Shown here: in pieces, positions 1-11,000 of the stretch
Layout of the letters: each line of letters opens with the position of its first letter
How positions within the stretch are numbered: the first letter of the stretch is position 1
Assembly (NCBI RefSeq): GCF_003003035.1
Contig: NZ_PVTS01000011.1
Coordinates: 109,919-173,918 of the forward strand
Direction of reading: 5' to 3'
DNA from: Marinilabilia salmonicolor
GTDB taxonomy: Bacteria; Bacteroidota; Bacteroidia; Bacteroidales; Marinilabiliaceae
DNA length: 64,000 nucleotides
The notes under the pieces: generated by a model
What the model saw: only the letters and a program-made list of their open reading frames with translations
Told to the model about the DNA's origin: nothing
Database searches by the model: none
Program-made: the position numbers and the translations under genes

Positions 1-424
1 CTTCATCGTCACCACTCATCACAGGACTGTCGGGGACCTCTGAAATCATGATATTTGCGCGCTCGATGGCACGATACAATACATTCCAGGGCTTTGTAAG
101 TTCACTGTTACCGGGTGTCGCAAGATAATTCCCAATTCCACGCCGGCCATTATCACCATAATCCCCTGTACCAAAAGCGACCACTTCAATGTCTGAATTC
201 ATGGAAGCATACATTGGAAACATCTGTGAATAGGTATCATCATGCGTCATCAGCGAATAAATGCCATATAATGCATTTTGCGCAAAAGCCGGATTAGAGA
301 ATACCACATCGGTGGTATAACTCGATTTCGTTTCTGTCTCCAGGAAATCATCTTCACAACCAGTGAAGACCACAACCCCGAGCAGCATTGCTATCAAATA
401 TATCGATAAAGTTCTCATAATCAT
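1..424 (-). CDS. SusD/RagB-family outer-membrane glycan-binding lipoprotein, 3' part beyond the window
   Basis: Only the N-terminal ~140 residues are inside the window; the gene continues past base 1. The start can be the ATG at 424 or the in-frame ATG at 418. The second gives a cleaner lipoprotein signal, MRTLSIYLIAMLLG with Cys21 in VVVFTGC, followed by the acidic EDDFLETE stretch typical of SusD proteins. The next part (VFSNPAFAQNALYGIYSLM) matches the first helix of the SusD TPR-like fold. SusD proteins sit on the cell surface as lids over a SusC transporter and bind oligosaccharides. The gene starts 10-16 bases after the SusC stop at 434, so the two are surely one transcript. The substrate cannot be read from the sequence. 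Confidence 0.9.
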   Translation of the reverse strand, partial: MIMRTLSIYLIAMLLGVVVFTGCEDDFLETETKSSYTTDVVFSNPAFAQNALYGIYSLMTHDDTYSQMFPMYASMNSDIEVVAFGTGDYGDNGRRGIGNYLATPGNSELTKPWNVLYRAIERANIMISEVPDSPVMSGDDE

Positions 425-433
425 CAAATGTTT

Positions 434-3400
434 TTAGAATGTAAGGTTTACACCTGCAATAATTGAACGACTTCTGGGATAGGCAGAGTAATCAACCCCG
501 GGAGTAAGCGGAGTGGAGCGTCTGGTATCCACTTCAGGATCATAACCTGTATAGTTTGTAAGTGTCCAGAGGTTGTATCCTGTCACATAAAATCTCAGCT
601 TATCAACAAAGAATCGAGAAGTCAGATTCTCAGGAAGAGTATATCCCAGTGTCACATTGTTAAGTCTCAGGAAAGAACCATCTTCAATAGCCCAGGAGTG
701 TAATACCACCCGACTCATCATTGGGTGCCATATTTCCACATTCTGATTAAGCATCTGAAGTCCTTCAGGACTATAAACAAAGTCGCCGGTCTCGGGATGA
801 ACGATAGAAAAACGATCTTCCCAATTCATTGATGAGAGAAGGTTCCCATAAAGTCTGGTATCAGGGAATGAAGTAAACTCCAATTTGTTGGCATTATACA
901 CATCATTTCCATAAACCCAGTTAAAAAAGGCCGAGAAATCAAAACCTTTATAGGTGGCTTGTAGGTTAAACCCACCAGTATGATCAGGATTGGCGTTACC
1001 TATAATGGTACGATCGTCTTCAGGATTAATAGCATCTCCCTCACCCCCGAGATCTTTAAATTTCAAGGTTCCCGGTCCAAAAAAACGAGCTCCAATTAAT
1101 GTACTGTTGTCAGGTACACCTTCTTTCAGAGAATAAGATTCGGTGACGGGGTCATAGTTAAAATCACTGTATTTATACATTCCATCTGTAACATATCCCC
1201 ACATTTGTCCTACAGGCTCACCTTCTTTTAGCAAATAATCACCCGTTGGTCCGGAAGAACTACCGTACCACTCTGAACTTTGAAGCGACATCTTTACATC
1301 ACCCAACTTTTCAACATTGTTGATGTTAAAAGCAATATTAAATGAAGCACTCAGTGTAAAGTCGCGTTGCTGAATAATACGTCCATTCAAGGCAAGTTCC
1401 ACACCCTGATTGGATGTTTCACCAATATTCTGCATCTGATAATTAAATCCGGTATTGGATGGAATATTAGCTCTTATCAAGAGATCTTTTGTTGTATTGT
1501 AATACGCATCAAAAGAACCATCTATCCGATTGTTGAAGAATCCAAAATCCAGACCTGCATTACGGGTATAAGTGGTCTCCCATTTCAAGTCAGGATTGGC
1601 GATAGTACTTCCGGGAACCAATTGATTCTGAAGATCCTCATCCACAAAATAAGGTTTATCATCATCGTTGGTGGTATAAACCATTTTCCACATATCATCG
1701 CCAATACGGTTGTTCCCGGCCGTACCATAACTGAGGCGAAGTTTCAGATTTGAGAGGAAATCGATACCACTCACAAAGGGTTCATCTGAAATACGCCAGG
1801 CACCGGCAACGGACGGAAAATATCCCCAGCGATTTCCTTCAGCAAATTTACTGGATCCATCAGCTCGCATGGTAACTGACAGAAGGAATTTATTCAAAAA
1901 ATTATAGTTAAGGCGTCCGAAATAAGAGGATATTCGATCCTCAGGCGACTCAAACGATTCCGTAGGCTGCGGAGTTCCAAGATTCATCATCGCTAAAGCG
2001 GCATCCACGGTCACATCACTTGGAAAAAACCGGGACTCCATATCCAGACTTTTAGAATTATAGGTATAAATCTCTTGTCCCAACAACAAATTAATATTAT
2101 GACCTGGAAGAACATCATCCTTGGCGTATGAGATGGTATTGGCAACCCTTTGACGAAGACGCTCACTGGTATCAATGGTCACCATTGGGGTTCCACCACT
2201 GGTATTTTTTGACTGTGAAGTAGATGGCCCGTAGAAACGATCATCCCTGCGATTTTCAAATTCAACTCCCCAATCACTTTTCAGTGTCAAGCCGTCAATT
2301 ATCTCATAACCAATTCCGGCATTAAAATTAATACTGCGACGGTCGGAGTTCCGGTAATCATCGTTTACCACATCCACCGGATTGTAAAGTTGACTGGCAG
2401 CCTCCATATCCGTATCAAAGTCAACTGCAGCCAAAAAATCCTGCAGCCCACGTACCGGAGCATATTTTACAGCATGTTTCAAACGACTATTGGAAGAAGA
2501 CCCTTCGGTGGAAGTTCCTGCTCCTGTCACATTGGTATCCGAAAACCGGGTATTAAAATCAACAGTCAACCGATCAGTAATCTCACTGTTAATCTTAAAA
2601 TTGATATTATTTCGCAAATATCCTGCCCCCAGCATTATACCCTCATCATCGGTGCGAGTCATACTAAGATTATACTTTGTTTTTTCAGAACCACCGGTCA
2701 CACTGACATTATGGTATTGAGTGATGGCTTCGCGACCAAAGAGTTCATCCTGCCAATTGGTGCCAGACTGTGCTTTGTAAAGTTCAAGATCACCAAATAC
2801 ACCATAATAACGCTGAAAATTGCGGGCAGTGTTTCCACTCTCGCCACCAAGCTCATATTGCCAAAGAGCATATTCATATGGATCAAGAACATCAAGTGTT
2901 TTGGCAATTTTTTTAACCCCGTAATACATATTATAATTAACAGTAGTCTTTCCGGCAACCCCATCCTTAGTTGTAATAATTATAACACCATTAGCTCCCC
3001 GGGCACCATAAATAGCAGTAGATGAAGCATCTTTCAACACATCAATCGATTCGATATCCGAAGGAGCAATGTCGCTGATACTGCTCACGGGAAAACCATC
3101 CACAATATAAAGCGGGGAGTTGTCCTGGGTTATTGAACCACCTCCACGAACGCGAATTTTTATTTCTGCATCAGGAGAACCTTCCGTGGTGGTAATTTGT
3201 ACCCCGGCCAGGCGTCCTGTAATGGCTTGCGCAGTAGATGAAACAGGAATATCCTGAAGATTATCACCGGAGACTGAAGAAACCGACCCGGTAAGATCAC
3301 GCTTTCTAACTGTTCCATAACCGATGGCAACGACTTCATCCAGACCAATCGACGACTCCTCCATTGTTACATCAATGACAGACCGCCCATTAACTTCAAT

Positions 3401-3664
3401 TTCCTGGTCAGAAAAACCAATAAATCTAAAAACAAGTACTGTATTCTGAACATCGGAAACATCTAAGGAGTAATTTCCGTCAATATCGGAAACCGTCCCT
3501 GTGGTTGTTCCTTTAATAATTATGTTAACGCCCGGAAGCGGATCACCATAATTATCGGTAACCGTCCCCCTCACAGACGTTTGCTGCTGAGCCCGTCCCG
3601 AAAAGGAAATAAAGACGAGAAGTCCCAGTACAAATAAAGTTTTGAAAAATAGTTTTTTCCTCAT
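434..3664 (-). CDS. SusC/RagA-family TonB-dependent outer-membrane transporter
   Basis: 1076 residues, normal for SusC. In order: a Sec signal (to about residue 25, ending GRAQ), a carboxypeptidase-like regulatory domain (about 30-105, with RGTVTDNYGDPLPGVNI), the SusC motif region VVAIGYGTVRKRDLTGSVSS, a TonB plug (PLYIVDGFPV, IDVLKDASSTAIYGARGANG, about 110-230) and a beta-barrel ending in ...AGVNLTF with the aromatic last residue expected for BAM insertion. It imports oligosaccharides across the outer membrane together with its SusD lid, powered by TonB-ExbBD. The SusD gene follows within 10-16 bases. A 64-bp block upstream (3777-3840) is shared with the second SusC gene of the locus, so both pairs are probably induced together. 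Confidence 0.96.
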   Translation of the reverse strand: MRKKLFFKTLFVLGLLVFISFSGRAQQQTSVRGTVTDNYGDPLPGVNIIIKGTTTGTVSDIDGNYSLDVSDVQNTVLVFRFIGFSDQEIEVNGRSVIDVTMEESSIGLDEVVAIGYGTVRKRDLTGSVSSVSGDNLQDIPVSSTAQAITGRLAGVQITTTEGSPDAEIKIRVRGGGSITQDNSPLYIVDGFPVSSISDIAPSDIESIDVLKDASSTAIYGARGANGVIIITTKDGVAGKTTVNYNMYYGVKKIAKTLDVLDPYEYALWQYELGGESGNTARNFQRYYGVFGDLELYKAQSGTNWQDELFGREAITQYHNVSVTGGSEKTKYNLSMTRTDDEGIMLGAGYLRNNINFKINSEITDRLTVDFNTRFSDTNVTGAGTSTEGSSSNSRLKHAVKYAPVRGLQDFLAAVDFDTDMEAASQLYNPVDVVNDDYRNSDRRSINFNAGIGYEIIDGLTLKSDWGVEFENRRDDRFYGPSTSQSKNTSGGTPMVTIDTSERLRQRVANTISYAKDDVLPGHNINLLLGQEIYTYNSKSLDMESRFFPSDVTVDAALAMMNLGTPQPTESFESPEDRISSYFGRLNYNFLNKFLLSVTMRADGSSKFAEGNRWGYFPSVAGAWRISDEPFVSGIDFLSNLKLRLSYGTAGNNRIGDDMWKMVYTTNDDDKPYFVDEDLQNQLVPGSTIANPDLKWETTYTRNAGLDFGFFNNRIDGSFDAYYNTTKDLLIRANIPSNTGFNYQMQNIGETSNQGVELALNGRIIQQRDFTLSASFNIAFNINNVEKLGDVKMSLQSSEWYGSSSGPTGDYLLKEGEPVGQMWGYVTDGMYKYSDFNYDPVTESYSLKEGVPDNSTLIGARFFGPGTLKFKDLGGEGDAINPEDDRTIIGNANPDHTGGFNLQATYKGFDFSAFFNWVYGNDVYNANKLEFTSFPDTRLYGNLLSSMNWEDRFSIVHPETGDFVYSPEGLQMLNQNVEIWHPMMSRVVLHSWAIEDGSFLRLNNVTLGYTLPENLTSRFFVDKLRFYVTGYNLWTLTNYTGYDPEVDTRRSTPLTPGVDYSAYPRSRSIIAGVNLTF

Positions 3665-3776
3665 AACAAGTTTGATTTTAAAGATGATTTAAATCTTATG
3701 CTGAATTTTTATTCAGGATTGGGGGTATTGTGATAAATGCTAAAATACAACAGATCCACCTAGCAGGTATCCGAAT

Positions 3777-3840
3777 AAATATCTAAAATGGTGTTGCAAA
3801 TTGTTAATTACCATAGGGTGTATTTTATCTAAACACTGAT
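3777..3840 (-). promoter_or_regulatory. Conserved upstream block of SusC (copy 1)
   Basis: By hand alignment without gaps, 49 of 64 bases match the block at 11248-11311 before the other SusC gene. The best conserved pieces are CAAATTGTTAA, ATTTTATC and AAACACTGAT (plus-strand reading). Both copies lie about 110-180 bases upstream of the SusC start in the same orientation. The likely content is a promoter plus the operator of the hybrid sensor encoded at 11464-15843; that assignment is inference. Confidence 0.7.
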
Positions 3841-4131
3841 ACAGTGACACTTAAACTGAATTAATAAATCTTAATTAATAAAGAAATTAAGATTTCACTG
3901 TATTAATAGTCAACGAAAAACAAGGAAGTGGGTGCTGATTTGAGTAAAAAAAGGGAATTGAGCTGTTTCCAGGAAAAAGCAATAGAACAAGAATTACACA
4001 TTATCTTGAACAAGAGGTTTTAGGTATCACAATAAAGCTGCCATTTATCCCAAGAGTCTTTATCAGCATGATATTTCTTCATTTACAAACACTGTTGTCC
4101 GGAAAATCCATTATTATGAAATAAGATTGCT
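3841..4131. other. Intergenic stretch with no recognised gene
   Basis: Part of the 789-base gap between the first SusC gene and the GH28 gene. Besides the shared block (3777-3840), the stem element (4132-4250) and the hairpin (4390-4419), I see only AT-rich sequence. Short open stretches exist at 4217-4448 in several frames, but they overlap the repeat and hairpin, have no family signature and are not called. Confidence 0.6.
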
Positions 4132-4250
4132 TCGCTCTGTTACCAATGAAACGAGCATGGCAACGATTGCCACAAGAGAATATGTATAATTTCTTGCATG
4201 CGAGTTCCATCCGACCTTAATTAATAAATTTTATACGAATGAAACCAGAT
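4132..4250 (-). repeat. PUL stem element, copy A
   Basis: On the minus strand this reads TCGGATGGAACTCGCATG, an AT-rich spacer, ATATTCTCTTGTGGC, then the palindrome TGGCAATCGTTGCCA (4158-4172 on the plus strand), then ATGCTCGTTTCAT. The same ordered blocks occur at 15850-15960, 18318-18430, 18431-18530 and 20864-20990. It lies between the GH28 gene and the first SusC gene. No coding potential is seen. Confidence 0.75.
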
Positions 4251-4389
4251 ATTAACAAAGAATACCAAAAAGTCAGTTTCCTTTCCGTCGTAATAAAGAT
4301 TCCCCAACTGGTTAGAATTTTGGAGGTATCCGTTCGCCATCCCAGACGCAACAAGTATTGCAAAAGTAGCTGCAAAACAGAAACAAGCA

Positions 4390-4419
4390 GGGGCGGCCCA
4401 ATACTTTTTGGACCGCCCC
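4390..4419 (-). terminator. Hairpin downstream of the GH28 gene
   Basis: GGGGCGG pairs with CCGCCCC and further bases pair inside (GCCCA/TGGaC region). It lies 35 bases after the GH28 stop. On the minus strand it is followed by TGCTTGTTTCTGTTTT, a weak T-rich tail, so it is a plausible intrinsic terminator for the SusC-SusD-GH28 transcript. Confidence 0.6.
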
Positions 4420-4453
4420 ATCTAAAAAACAATCAGTCAAATATCTAAAACCC

Positions 4454-6160
4454 TTAATTAATCTTTACCTCATCAGCCTCAACCTCAACACCAACCTTCA
4501 CCATCTTTTTCACATCAGGCAAGGAGTTTTGTTGAATATTGATATTATCAGTAAGCTCCCCAAAGATACCAAACGCGGTATTTCCGGAAACTTTAAACTC
4601 CATTTCTTCAGCTTCAATGTTTTTCCCGTTGTAAATCATAAAAGCAGGGCCCTCATCTGCCGTAACTTTCACGTTTCTCATTTTAATACCATCTGCATCA
4701 ATAATACTTACACCGTTGGTGCCTCTTAAAACAGCATTCTCCAAATGCACATTTTGCAGATTCATTTCCGGAAGTCCCATAAAAAAGGCAGCATTTCCAA
4801 AGCCATTGGCACGGATATTTTTCATAAATATATTTCTGAATGCAGGGGTCTCTTCAGTGACAGGAGCTGCTTCAGCACGCTCTTCAGCAGGAGCACTATT
4901 ACCACCATCATCCATCACAGGAGCATTACCTCCATAAAACAAGTTAAAGCGAATGGGCTCGGTAGGAATATCAATCATATCAATATTAGAGATGAAAATA
5001 TTCTCAACAACACCTCCCCGGCCACGGGTGCTTTTGAAACGAAGTCCCACATCGGTTCCCATAAATGTACAATCAGAAACATGGACATTTCTAACGTCAC
5101 CAGACATTTCACTTCCTACCACAAAACCACCATGACCATGGTACACAATGTTTTTTTTCACAATTACGTTCTCGGTGGGCATACCTCTTCGTCGTCCATC
5201 TTCATTTTTCCCTGATTTAAAGCAGATGGCATCATCACCCACATCAAAGGTATTGTTGTAAATCACCACATTTTTGCAGGATTCAAGATCCAAACCGTCT
5301 CCATTTTGTGAATACCAGGGATTCCGAATGGTCAGATTCCGGATGGTAACATCCTCACTCATGAGCGGATGAATATTCCATGCAGGAGAGTTCTGAAACG
5401 TAGGCCCGTCAAGCAAAACTTTTTTACATTCTTTGATACTCACCATCACGGGACGCAAAAAATCTTTCACCTGTTCAAAGGCCTCCCGGTTATTAAAATC
5501 AGGAACGTTAAAATTATCGCGACTGTCTCCTGCTTTTGATTTTTCGGAAGGGTACCAGATTTTCCCGTCGTCACTGAGGACTCCGCCCGATTGAACCAGA
5601 TTCTTCCATTGGGAAGCAGTCATCTTACTTTTCTTAACGGGTCGCCAGGCATCTCCATTTCCATCAATAACTCCATTTCCGGTGATGGCAATATTTTCCA
5701 GATTATGTGCATGAATGGGCGACATACAACGATAGGTATCCAACCCTTCGAAACTGGTTTTTATAAGCGGATACTCATCAAAATCGGAGCTGAAGCGAAT
5801 AACAGCCCCGTCCTCCAAATGAAGATTGATGTTACTCTTCATCTGAATGGGCCCTGTTAACCAAATACCTCTGGGAACAATCACCCGTCCGCCCCCGTTT
5901 TCACTAACCTGCTGAATGGCCTGAGCAAATGCATTTCCATTTGGAGTAAGGGCATCACCCACCGCTCCAAAATCGGTAATTGACACCGAATAATCGGCAA
6001 ACGAAGGCTCCTGAACAACAGGCATTTCAAACTCCACCCCGCTGTAAACGGACTTATCTTTTGTTTCGGGAGACTTTTCTTCTCCCACACACCCCAAACT
6101 GTTTACCAAAACGATTAAAGCAGCCAGGCTTCCCTTAACAAAGAACACTGGTATTCTCAT
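4454..6160 (-). CDS. Glycoside hydrolase family 28 (polygalacturonase-type) lipoprotein
   Basis: 568 residues. The signal ends in a lipobox with Cys24 (VLVNSLGC), so a cell-surface or periplasmic lipoprotein is likely. SVTDFGAVGD-like text near residue 60 (VSITDFGAVGDALTPNG) opens the GH28 beta-helix. The family's four catalytic blocks are visible: NGDGLD with Asp288 and Asp291, VGDDA with Asp309/Asp310, YHGHGG with His343, and LRFKST with Arg374 and Lys376. GH28 enzymes hydrolyse alpha-1,4-galacturonosyl or rhamnogalacturonan linkages by inversion. Endo versus exo action and the exact pectin type cannot be decided by eye. An acidic Ala/Glu-rich insert (about residues 415-435, SAPAEERAEAAPVTEE) is unusual. 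The gene lies 175 bases after the SusD gene at 6336 and probably shares its transcript. Confidence 0.93.
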   Translation of the reverse strand: MRIPVFFVKGSLAALIVLVNSLGCVGEEKSPETKDKSVYSGVEFEMPVVQEPSFADYSVSITDFGAVGDALTPNGNAFAQAIQQVSENGGGRVIVPRGIWLTGPIQMKSNINLHLEDGAVIRFSSDFDEYPLIKTSFEGLDTYRCMSPIHAHNLENIAITGNGVIDGNGDAWRPVKKSKMTASQWKNLVQSGGVLSDDGKIWYPSEKSKAGDSRDNFNVPDFNNREAFEQVKDFLRPVMVSIKECKKVLLDGPTFQNSPAWNIHPLMSEDVTIRNLTIRNPWYSQNGDGLDLESCKNVVIYNNTFDVGDDAICFKSGKNEDGRRRGMPTENVIVKKNIVYHGHGGFVVGSEMSGDVRNVHVSDCTFMGTDVGLRFKSTRGRGGVVENIFISNIDMIDIPTEPIRFNLFYGGNAPVMDDGGNSAPAEERAEAAPVTEETPAFRNIFMKNIRANGFGNAAFFMGLPEMNLQNVHLENAVLRGTNGVSIIDADGIKMRNVKVTADEGPAFMIYNGKNIEAEEMEFKVSGNTAFGIFGELTDNINIQQNSLPDVKKMVKVGVEVEADEVKIN

Positions 6161-6280
6161 AAACTTATGATTTTTCCTGTAAAAAATTAAGAATGCCTAA
6201 AAATTCAATATTCAGGCCACAAGGATCTGTCGATATCTTCATGCATTCTATCATCAAAGGGGTAAGGCACTTATGTGTCT

Positions 6281-6316
6281 GCAAATGGAATCCGGAACAC
6301 CCCGGATACCATTTGC
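6281..6316 (-). other. Stem-loop between SusD and GH28 genes
   Basis: GCAAATGG-AATCCGG pairs with CCGGATA-CCATTTGC around a short loop of about 5 bases. It sits 20 bases after the SusD stop and 121 bases before the GH28 start. With no T run on the minus strand it is more likely an RNA processing, stability or attenuation hairpin inside the transcript than a full terminator; this is inference. Confidence 0.55.
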
Positions 6317-6335
6317 AACACCAAAGCATGATACA

Positions 6336-7955
6336 TTAATCATATGCCGGATTCTGAGGATATTCTCCCCTGTTCAAATCGAGAGCATCCTGAGGAATCG
6401 GGCGCAAAATCTTTAGTTCTCCACCCTTACCAACAAACCAGTCTGCAGACTCAATGTCCTTATTGTACATTACAGTCCTCTCTACCAAGGTTCCTGTTCG
6501 CTTCAGATCGAACCAACGATAATATTCACCAGCTAGTTCCCGGGCACGTTCATCAAGAATAAAGTCGATATTAACATCACCTGAAGTAATGTCGGCAACT
6601 CCGGCACGCTGACGAACCTCATTGATACGATCTGCTGCAACCTGAGTATTATCGAGCTGATAGTAAGCCTCCGCAGCCATCAAATATGTTTCAGCTAAAC
6701 GAGCAATAATAAGATCACGGGTACTAACAGTCCCGTTACTTGAAAACATAGATTTGGGATCATCGAATTTTCTAATTGCTATGGTCGCGAAATCAAGAGC
6801 AGAAGATTTAGAAGCCTCCAAATCTTCATAATAATGGAAGACAGCTCCGGGATGCTCCGCAAGATAAGCTGCCTCAAAGACCTCATTGCTTTCCCAAGGC
6901 CGCGCATAGTAATGCTTCACACCAACGGTAGAAAGATCCTCTACCCTGTAATAATCATAATATGCATCATAAACAGTTGTCATAAATGTACCTTCCCAAC
7001 GGGTGTCATTTTCATTGTACAGATCCAACAAATACATATTCGGGCATAGATTGTACGAACGCCAGGGAGCATCTCCGGCATTTTCGCTACCTCCCATATA
7101 CGGTCCGAAATAACTTGACTGAGAATGACCAAGCTCATCAGGAGCTGAGCTAATAGAATTATCAGAATACTGAACAGAAAAAATCACCTCTTCATTCATT
7201 TCGTTCCCAGGCCACCATAAATCGTGAAACGAAATGTTCAGTTGTTGTCCGTTGATTACCTCATCAGCCAGGGATGCAGCTTGCGAGAAATCATTTTCTG
7301 TTCCAAAAGATTCATAACCTCTGGTCAGATAAACTTTAGCCAAAAGGTTAGTCACTGCCCTACGGTTTACCCTGCCTGAAAATGCTTCGGTACTTACAAG
7401 TCCCTGTGCCTCTTCCAACTCATTAATTATAAATTCATAGATATTTTCAGCACTTTCACGGTTCAATTCAGTAACAGGTTCATCAATCATTTCGGTAACC
7501 AGTGCTACACCTCCAAAGCTCTGAACCAAAAGGAAATAAGCATTGGCCCTGATAAACTTCAATTCTCCAATGCGGTGTTGAAGAGCATCGAAAGACTCTG
7601 TAATAGAGCTATACTCAAGCCCCATATTACAAGCCTGAACTGAGCTGTAACAATTTTCATAAAGCGGCAGAATCTCTGATTCAGAAGCCGTCAAAAACCT
7701 GTACTCACTAAGTCCGACAGGCTGTGCCTGACGACCCTCCACGAACATGTCGGTTCCGGCACAAAACATCCATGGTGCAGGACCGTAAATATCGCGCATT
7801 GAACTATAAGCAGCGTTGACCAGCGTTTCATAACCGTCAGAGGATTTATAATACTCATCGGCACCAATGTTTGACAAGTTTTCTTCTTCCAGATAATCGG
7901 AACAGCCGGAGGCCAGAAAACCCAATAATCCTAAAAATATAAATATCTTCTTCAT
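6336..7955 (-). CDS. SusD/RagB-family glycan-binding lipoprotein
   Basis: 539 residues from the ATG at 7955. A longer reading to 8021 exists, but the 7955 start begins directly with the lipoprotein signal MKKIFIFLGLLGFLASGC (Cys18). SusD features follow: acidic SDYLEEENLSN after the Cys, a TPR-type helical region (AYSSMRDIYG, LKFIRANAYFLLVQSFGGV, NLLAKVYLTRGY), and the C-terminal DERARELAGEYYRWFDLKRTGTL block that is nearly diagnostic. It follows the SusC gene by 88 bases and should form the surface SusCD complex with it. Confidence 0.95.
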   Translation of the reverse strand: MKKIFIFLGLLGFLASGCSDYLEEENLSNIGADEYYKSSDGYETLVNAAYSSMRDIYGPAPWMFCAGTDMFVEGRQAQPVGLSEYRFLTASESEILPLYENCYSSVQACNMGLEYSSITESFDALQHRIGELKFIRANAYFLLVQSFGGVALVTEMIDEPVTELNRESAENIYEFIINELEEAQGLVSTEAFSGRVNRRAVTNLLAKVYLTRGYESFGTENDFSQAASLADEVINGQQLNISFHDLWWPGNEMNEEVIFSVQYSDNSISSAPDELGHSQSSYFGPYMGGSENAGDAPWRSYNLCPNMYLLDLYNENDTRWEGTFMTTVYDAYYDYYRVEDLSTVGVKHYYARPWESNEVFEAAYLAEHPGAVFHYYEDLEASKSSALDFATIAIRKFDDPKSMFSSNGTVSTRDLIIARLAETYLMAAEAYYQLDNTQVAADRINEVRQRAGVADITSGDVNIDFILDERARELAGEYYRWFDLKRTGTLVERTVMYNKDIESADWFVGKGGELKILRPIPQDALDLNRGEYPQNPAYD

Positions 7956-8043
7956 TTGATTTTCGATTTTATGAATAAGTACGGATGGGAAAATTCCATC
8001 TTTTCTTGACTTCATTTGCACTTTTTAGAAATATAAAAACTCC

Positions 8044-11000
8044 TTAAAATCTGGCACTAACACCAAATTGATAGGTTACAAAGCTTACACCTCCGGCACC
8101 ATAATCAGAACCAGCCCATTCCGGATCAAAGCCGTCATAATCCGTGAATACGAAAGGATTCAGCACATTGGTGTAAATTCGAAGATGGCTCATCCCTAAC
8201 CTGCCGGCCACACTTTGATCAAAAGTATATCCTAATGATATGTTTTTAATTTTCACATAATCCACCAATCGGTAGTACCCCACTCCATCATTTCGCCAAT
8301 AAGTACCGCCATTCCTTGGCTGAGGATATTCATTCGAATACTGAGCAGGAATTCCGGCATCGTTTTCAGGAATGTACCAGTTATCCACATCAAGTTTGGC
8401 ACGACCACGATCACGCATATCTACGAAATTGGAGTGAAATCCACTGTAAACAAACATCCCCTGATTGGTAAAAAGATTCATTGAAAGATCAAATCCCCTG
8501 TATTTAAAATGTGTGGAAAAACTTCCTGACCAATCGGGATCAACAGAACCAAGAATCATACGGTCATCATCAGGAGTTATTTCTCCATCGTCATTGACAT
8601 CCACAACTTTTGCCTGTCCTTCTGTTTGCCCATAAGTGGCAGCTTCAGCAGCTTCATCAGCTTGCCAAATCCCATCAAACTTATAGTTGTAGTGAGTCCT
8701 TATGGGTTCTCCGATAAACCAACCGTTTCCGATGTCATCAACCTCTTCCTGTCCATAAAGAGAAACAATTTCATTGGTATTCTTTGAAAAAGTAAAAGAA
8801 GTTCTCCAGGAGAAATCTCCATTATCGATATTAACGGTGGTTAAAGAAAGTTCAATACCTTTATTCCTTACTGAACTAACATTGGCATCCAACTCCTCCC
8901 AGCCTGTTTCTTTGGGCAATTTTTGTTTCATCAGCAAATCCTCTGACAAACGGTTATAAATATCTACAGACCCGAAAATTCGATTTCTCAAAAAGCCAAA
9001 GTCCAGCCCCAGGTTTAACTCGGAAGTGGTCTCCCAGGTAAGAACTTTATTTGCAATCTGTGAGGGAATAAATCCATTAACCGTATTATCCCCAAAACTA
9101 TAATAGGTCTGCCTGTCGGCATAACTAACTGTTTTATATGGATCTACATTTTGGTTTCCTGTAAAACCGTAACTCACACGCGCCTTCAGGTTTGAAAGGG
9201 AGCCAAAATTCTCCATAAAAGGCTCTTCACTTACGCGCCAGGCAAATGCTCCTGAAGGAAAAGAATGCCATTTATTTCCTTCTGAAAGATTGGAAGCTCC
9301 ATCCCAACGATTGGAGAGAGTTATCAGATATTTATCATTGAAATCATAATTGAGTCTTAAAACATATGACATCAATGAAGTATTGATGTAATTTGATCCA
9401 ATATTAAAACTTGATTGTGCTCCCGTGCCCATATTGTAATACTGGGAATTAAACGGGAGATTTGTGGTGGACATCCTGGACGTTTCTATTCTTCGCTCAT
9501 AAATACTGTAAAGTCCCATTAAATTAAAGTGATGCATGCCGAAGCTTTTATCCCAGGAAACCTGATTATCCCACGTATAATTCAGATCCTCCTCTGTGTC
9601 TCTCTGAGCCAAAGCCTGATCTCCGTTGCTTGCACCATCATCGGTTTGAGCTCCCCAGGATCGTCCACGACGAAACTGATCATAGCCAATAGAAAAAGTT
9701 GTTTTAAAAGTCAGCTCTTCAATTGGCTTAAATTCCAAAAATACATTTCCAACACCGTTGTAACGACGGGTATTGTCTGATGAATTATTGATTTCCAGCA
9801 AGGGGTTGTAGGTACTGGTTTTGTTAATCAGGTAATCGCCTTCCGGAGTGGTATATTTTCCCGGCATCGGAACCAGTACTCCTGTAGAATCACGCGGTGA
9901 AAGCAAAGGGTTAAGTCTGAAGGCTTCCCTCATTGCTTTCTGACTGCCCATTTCCTGTTCTGTAAGAGAAACATTTAAACTGGCCCCGGCAGTAACCTTC
10001 TCCGACACTTTATGATTTACACTGGTTTTAAAAGTGTACTTATCAATGTATTCATTATTAAGGTTTCCCTCTTCGTTCTGATAACCAATGCCCATAACAT
10101 AGGAAACATTTTCATTGGCACCGGAAATGGAAATGTAATGATTTTGTTGTTTTCCATTTTTTAATACTTCATCATACCAATCTGTGGTTTCATTGTTTTG
10201 GGCCCGGCGTAACAACTCACTGTTTGCAGTACCCAAATAAGAAGCTTCATGCTCCTGGGCATCAATGATACCATCTCCATTGGAATCACTTGCCGTAGCC
10301 AGATAAGCTGATTTATGGTAGTACCACCACTTTTGACCATCCATAAGTTCAGGAAGACGTGCCGGTTTTCTAACCCCGTAATAACCATCATAAGTTACAA
10401 CAGCTTTAGACTTACTATCAGCTCCCTGTTTTGTGGTAACAATAACAACACCGTTTGTTCCCCTGGATCCATAAATAGCTGTTGATGAGGCATCCTTGAG
10501 AATATCAATACGAGCAATATCCTGAGGGTTTAAAAAATCGATCCCATCTGTAATAACACCATCTACCACATAGAGCGGTTCACTATCATCTGACAAAGTA
10601 TTTTGCCCTCTGATCTGGATGTCAAAACCATCCCCGATACGCCCGGTGGCCGAGGAAATCTGAACCCCGGGGACTGCTCCCTGTATGGACTCAAGAGGAC
10701 TGGTAGTTCCTTTTTCCGTAACCATATCTGCATCGAGGCTTCCCACCGATCCGGTCAAGTCTCTTTTACTAACTGTTCCGTAACCAATCGCAACGACCTC
10801 ATCAAGCCCTATAACGCTTTCCTCCATTTGTACATTGATAGTCGATTGATTTTGGACAGGAACTTCCAAATCATTAAATCCAATAAACTTAAAAACAAGC
10901 ACCGCCTCCTCTGCATTGGTAACTGATAGTTCATAATTACCATCCACATTTGAAATGGTCCCAGTAGTAGTACCCTTTATAATAATATTTACCCCCGGTA

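Noticed and set aside
2390..3025. 211-codon plus-strand frame within the first SusC gene
   Set aside because: It overlaps the plug and barrel coding sequence fully and has no recognisable domain.
4217..4448. Three overlapping short frames downstream of GH28
   Set aside because: They cover the stem element and the terminator hairpin and lack any family signature.
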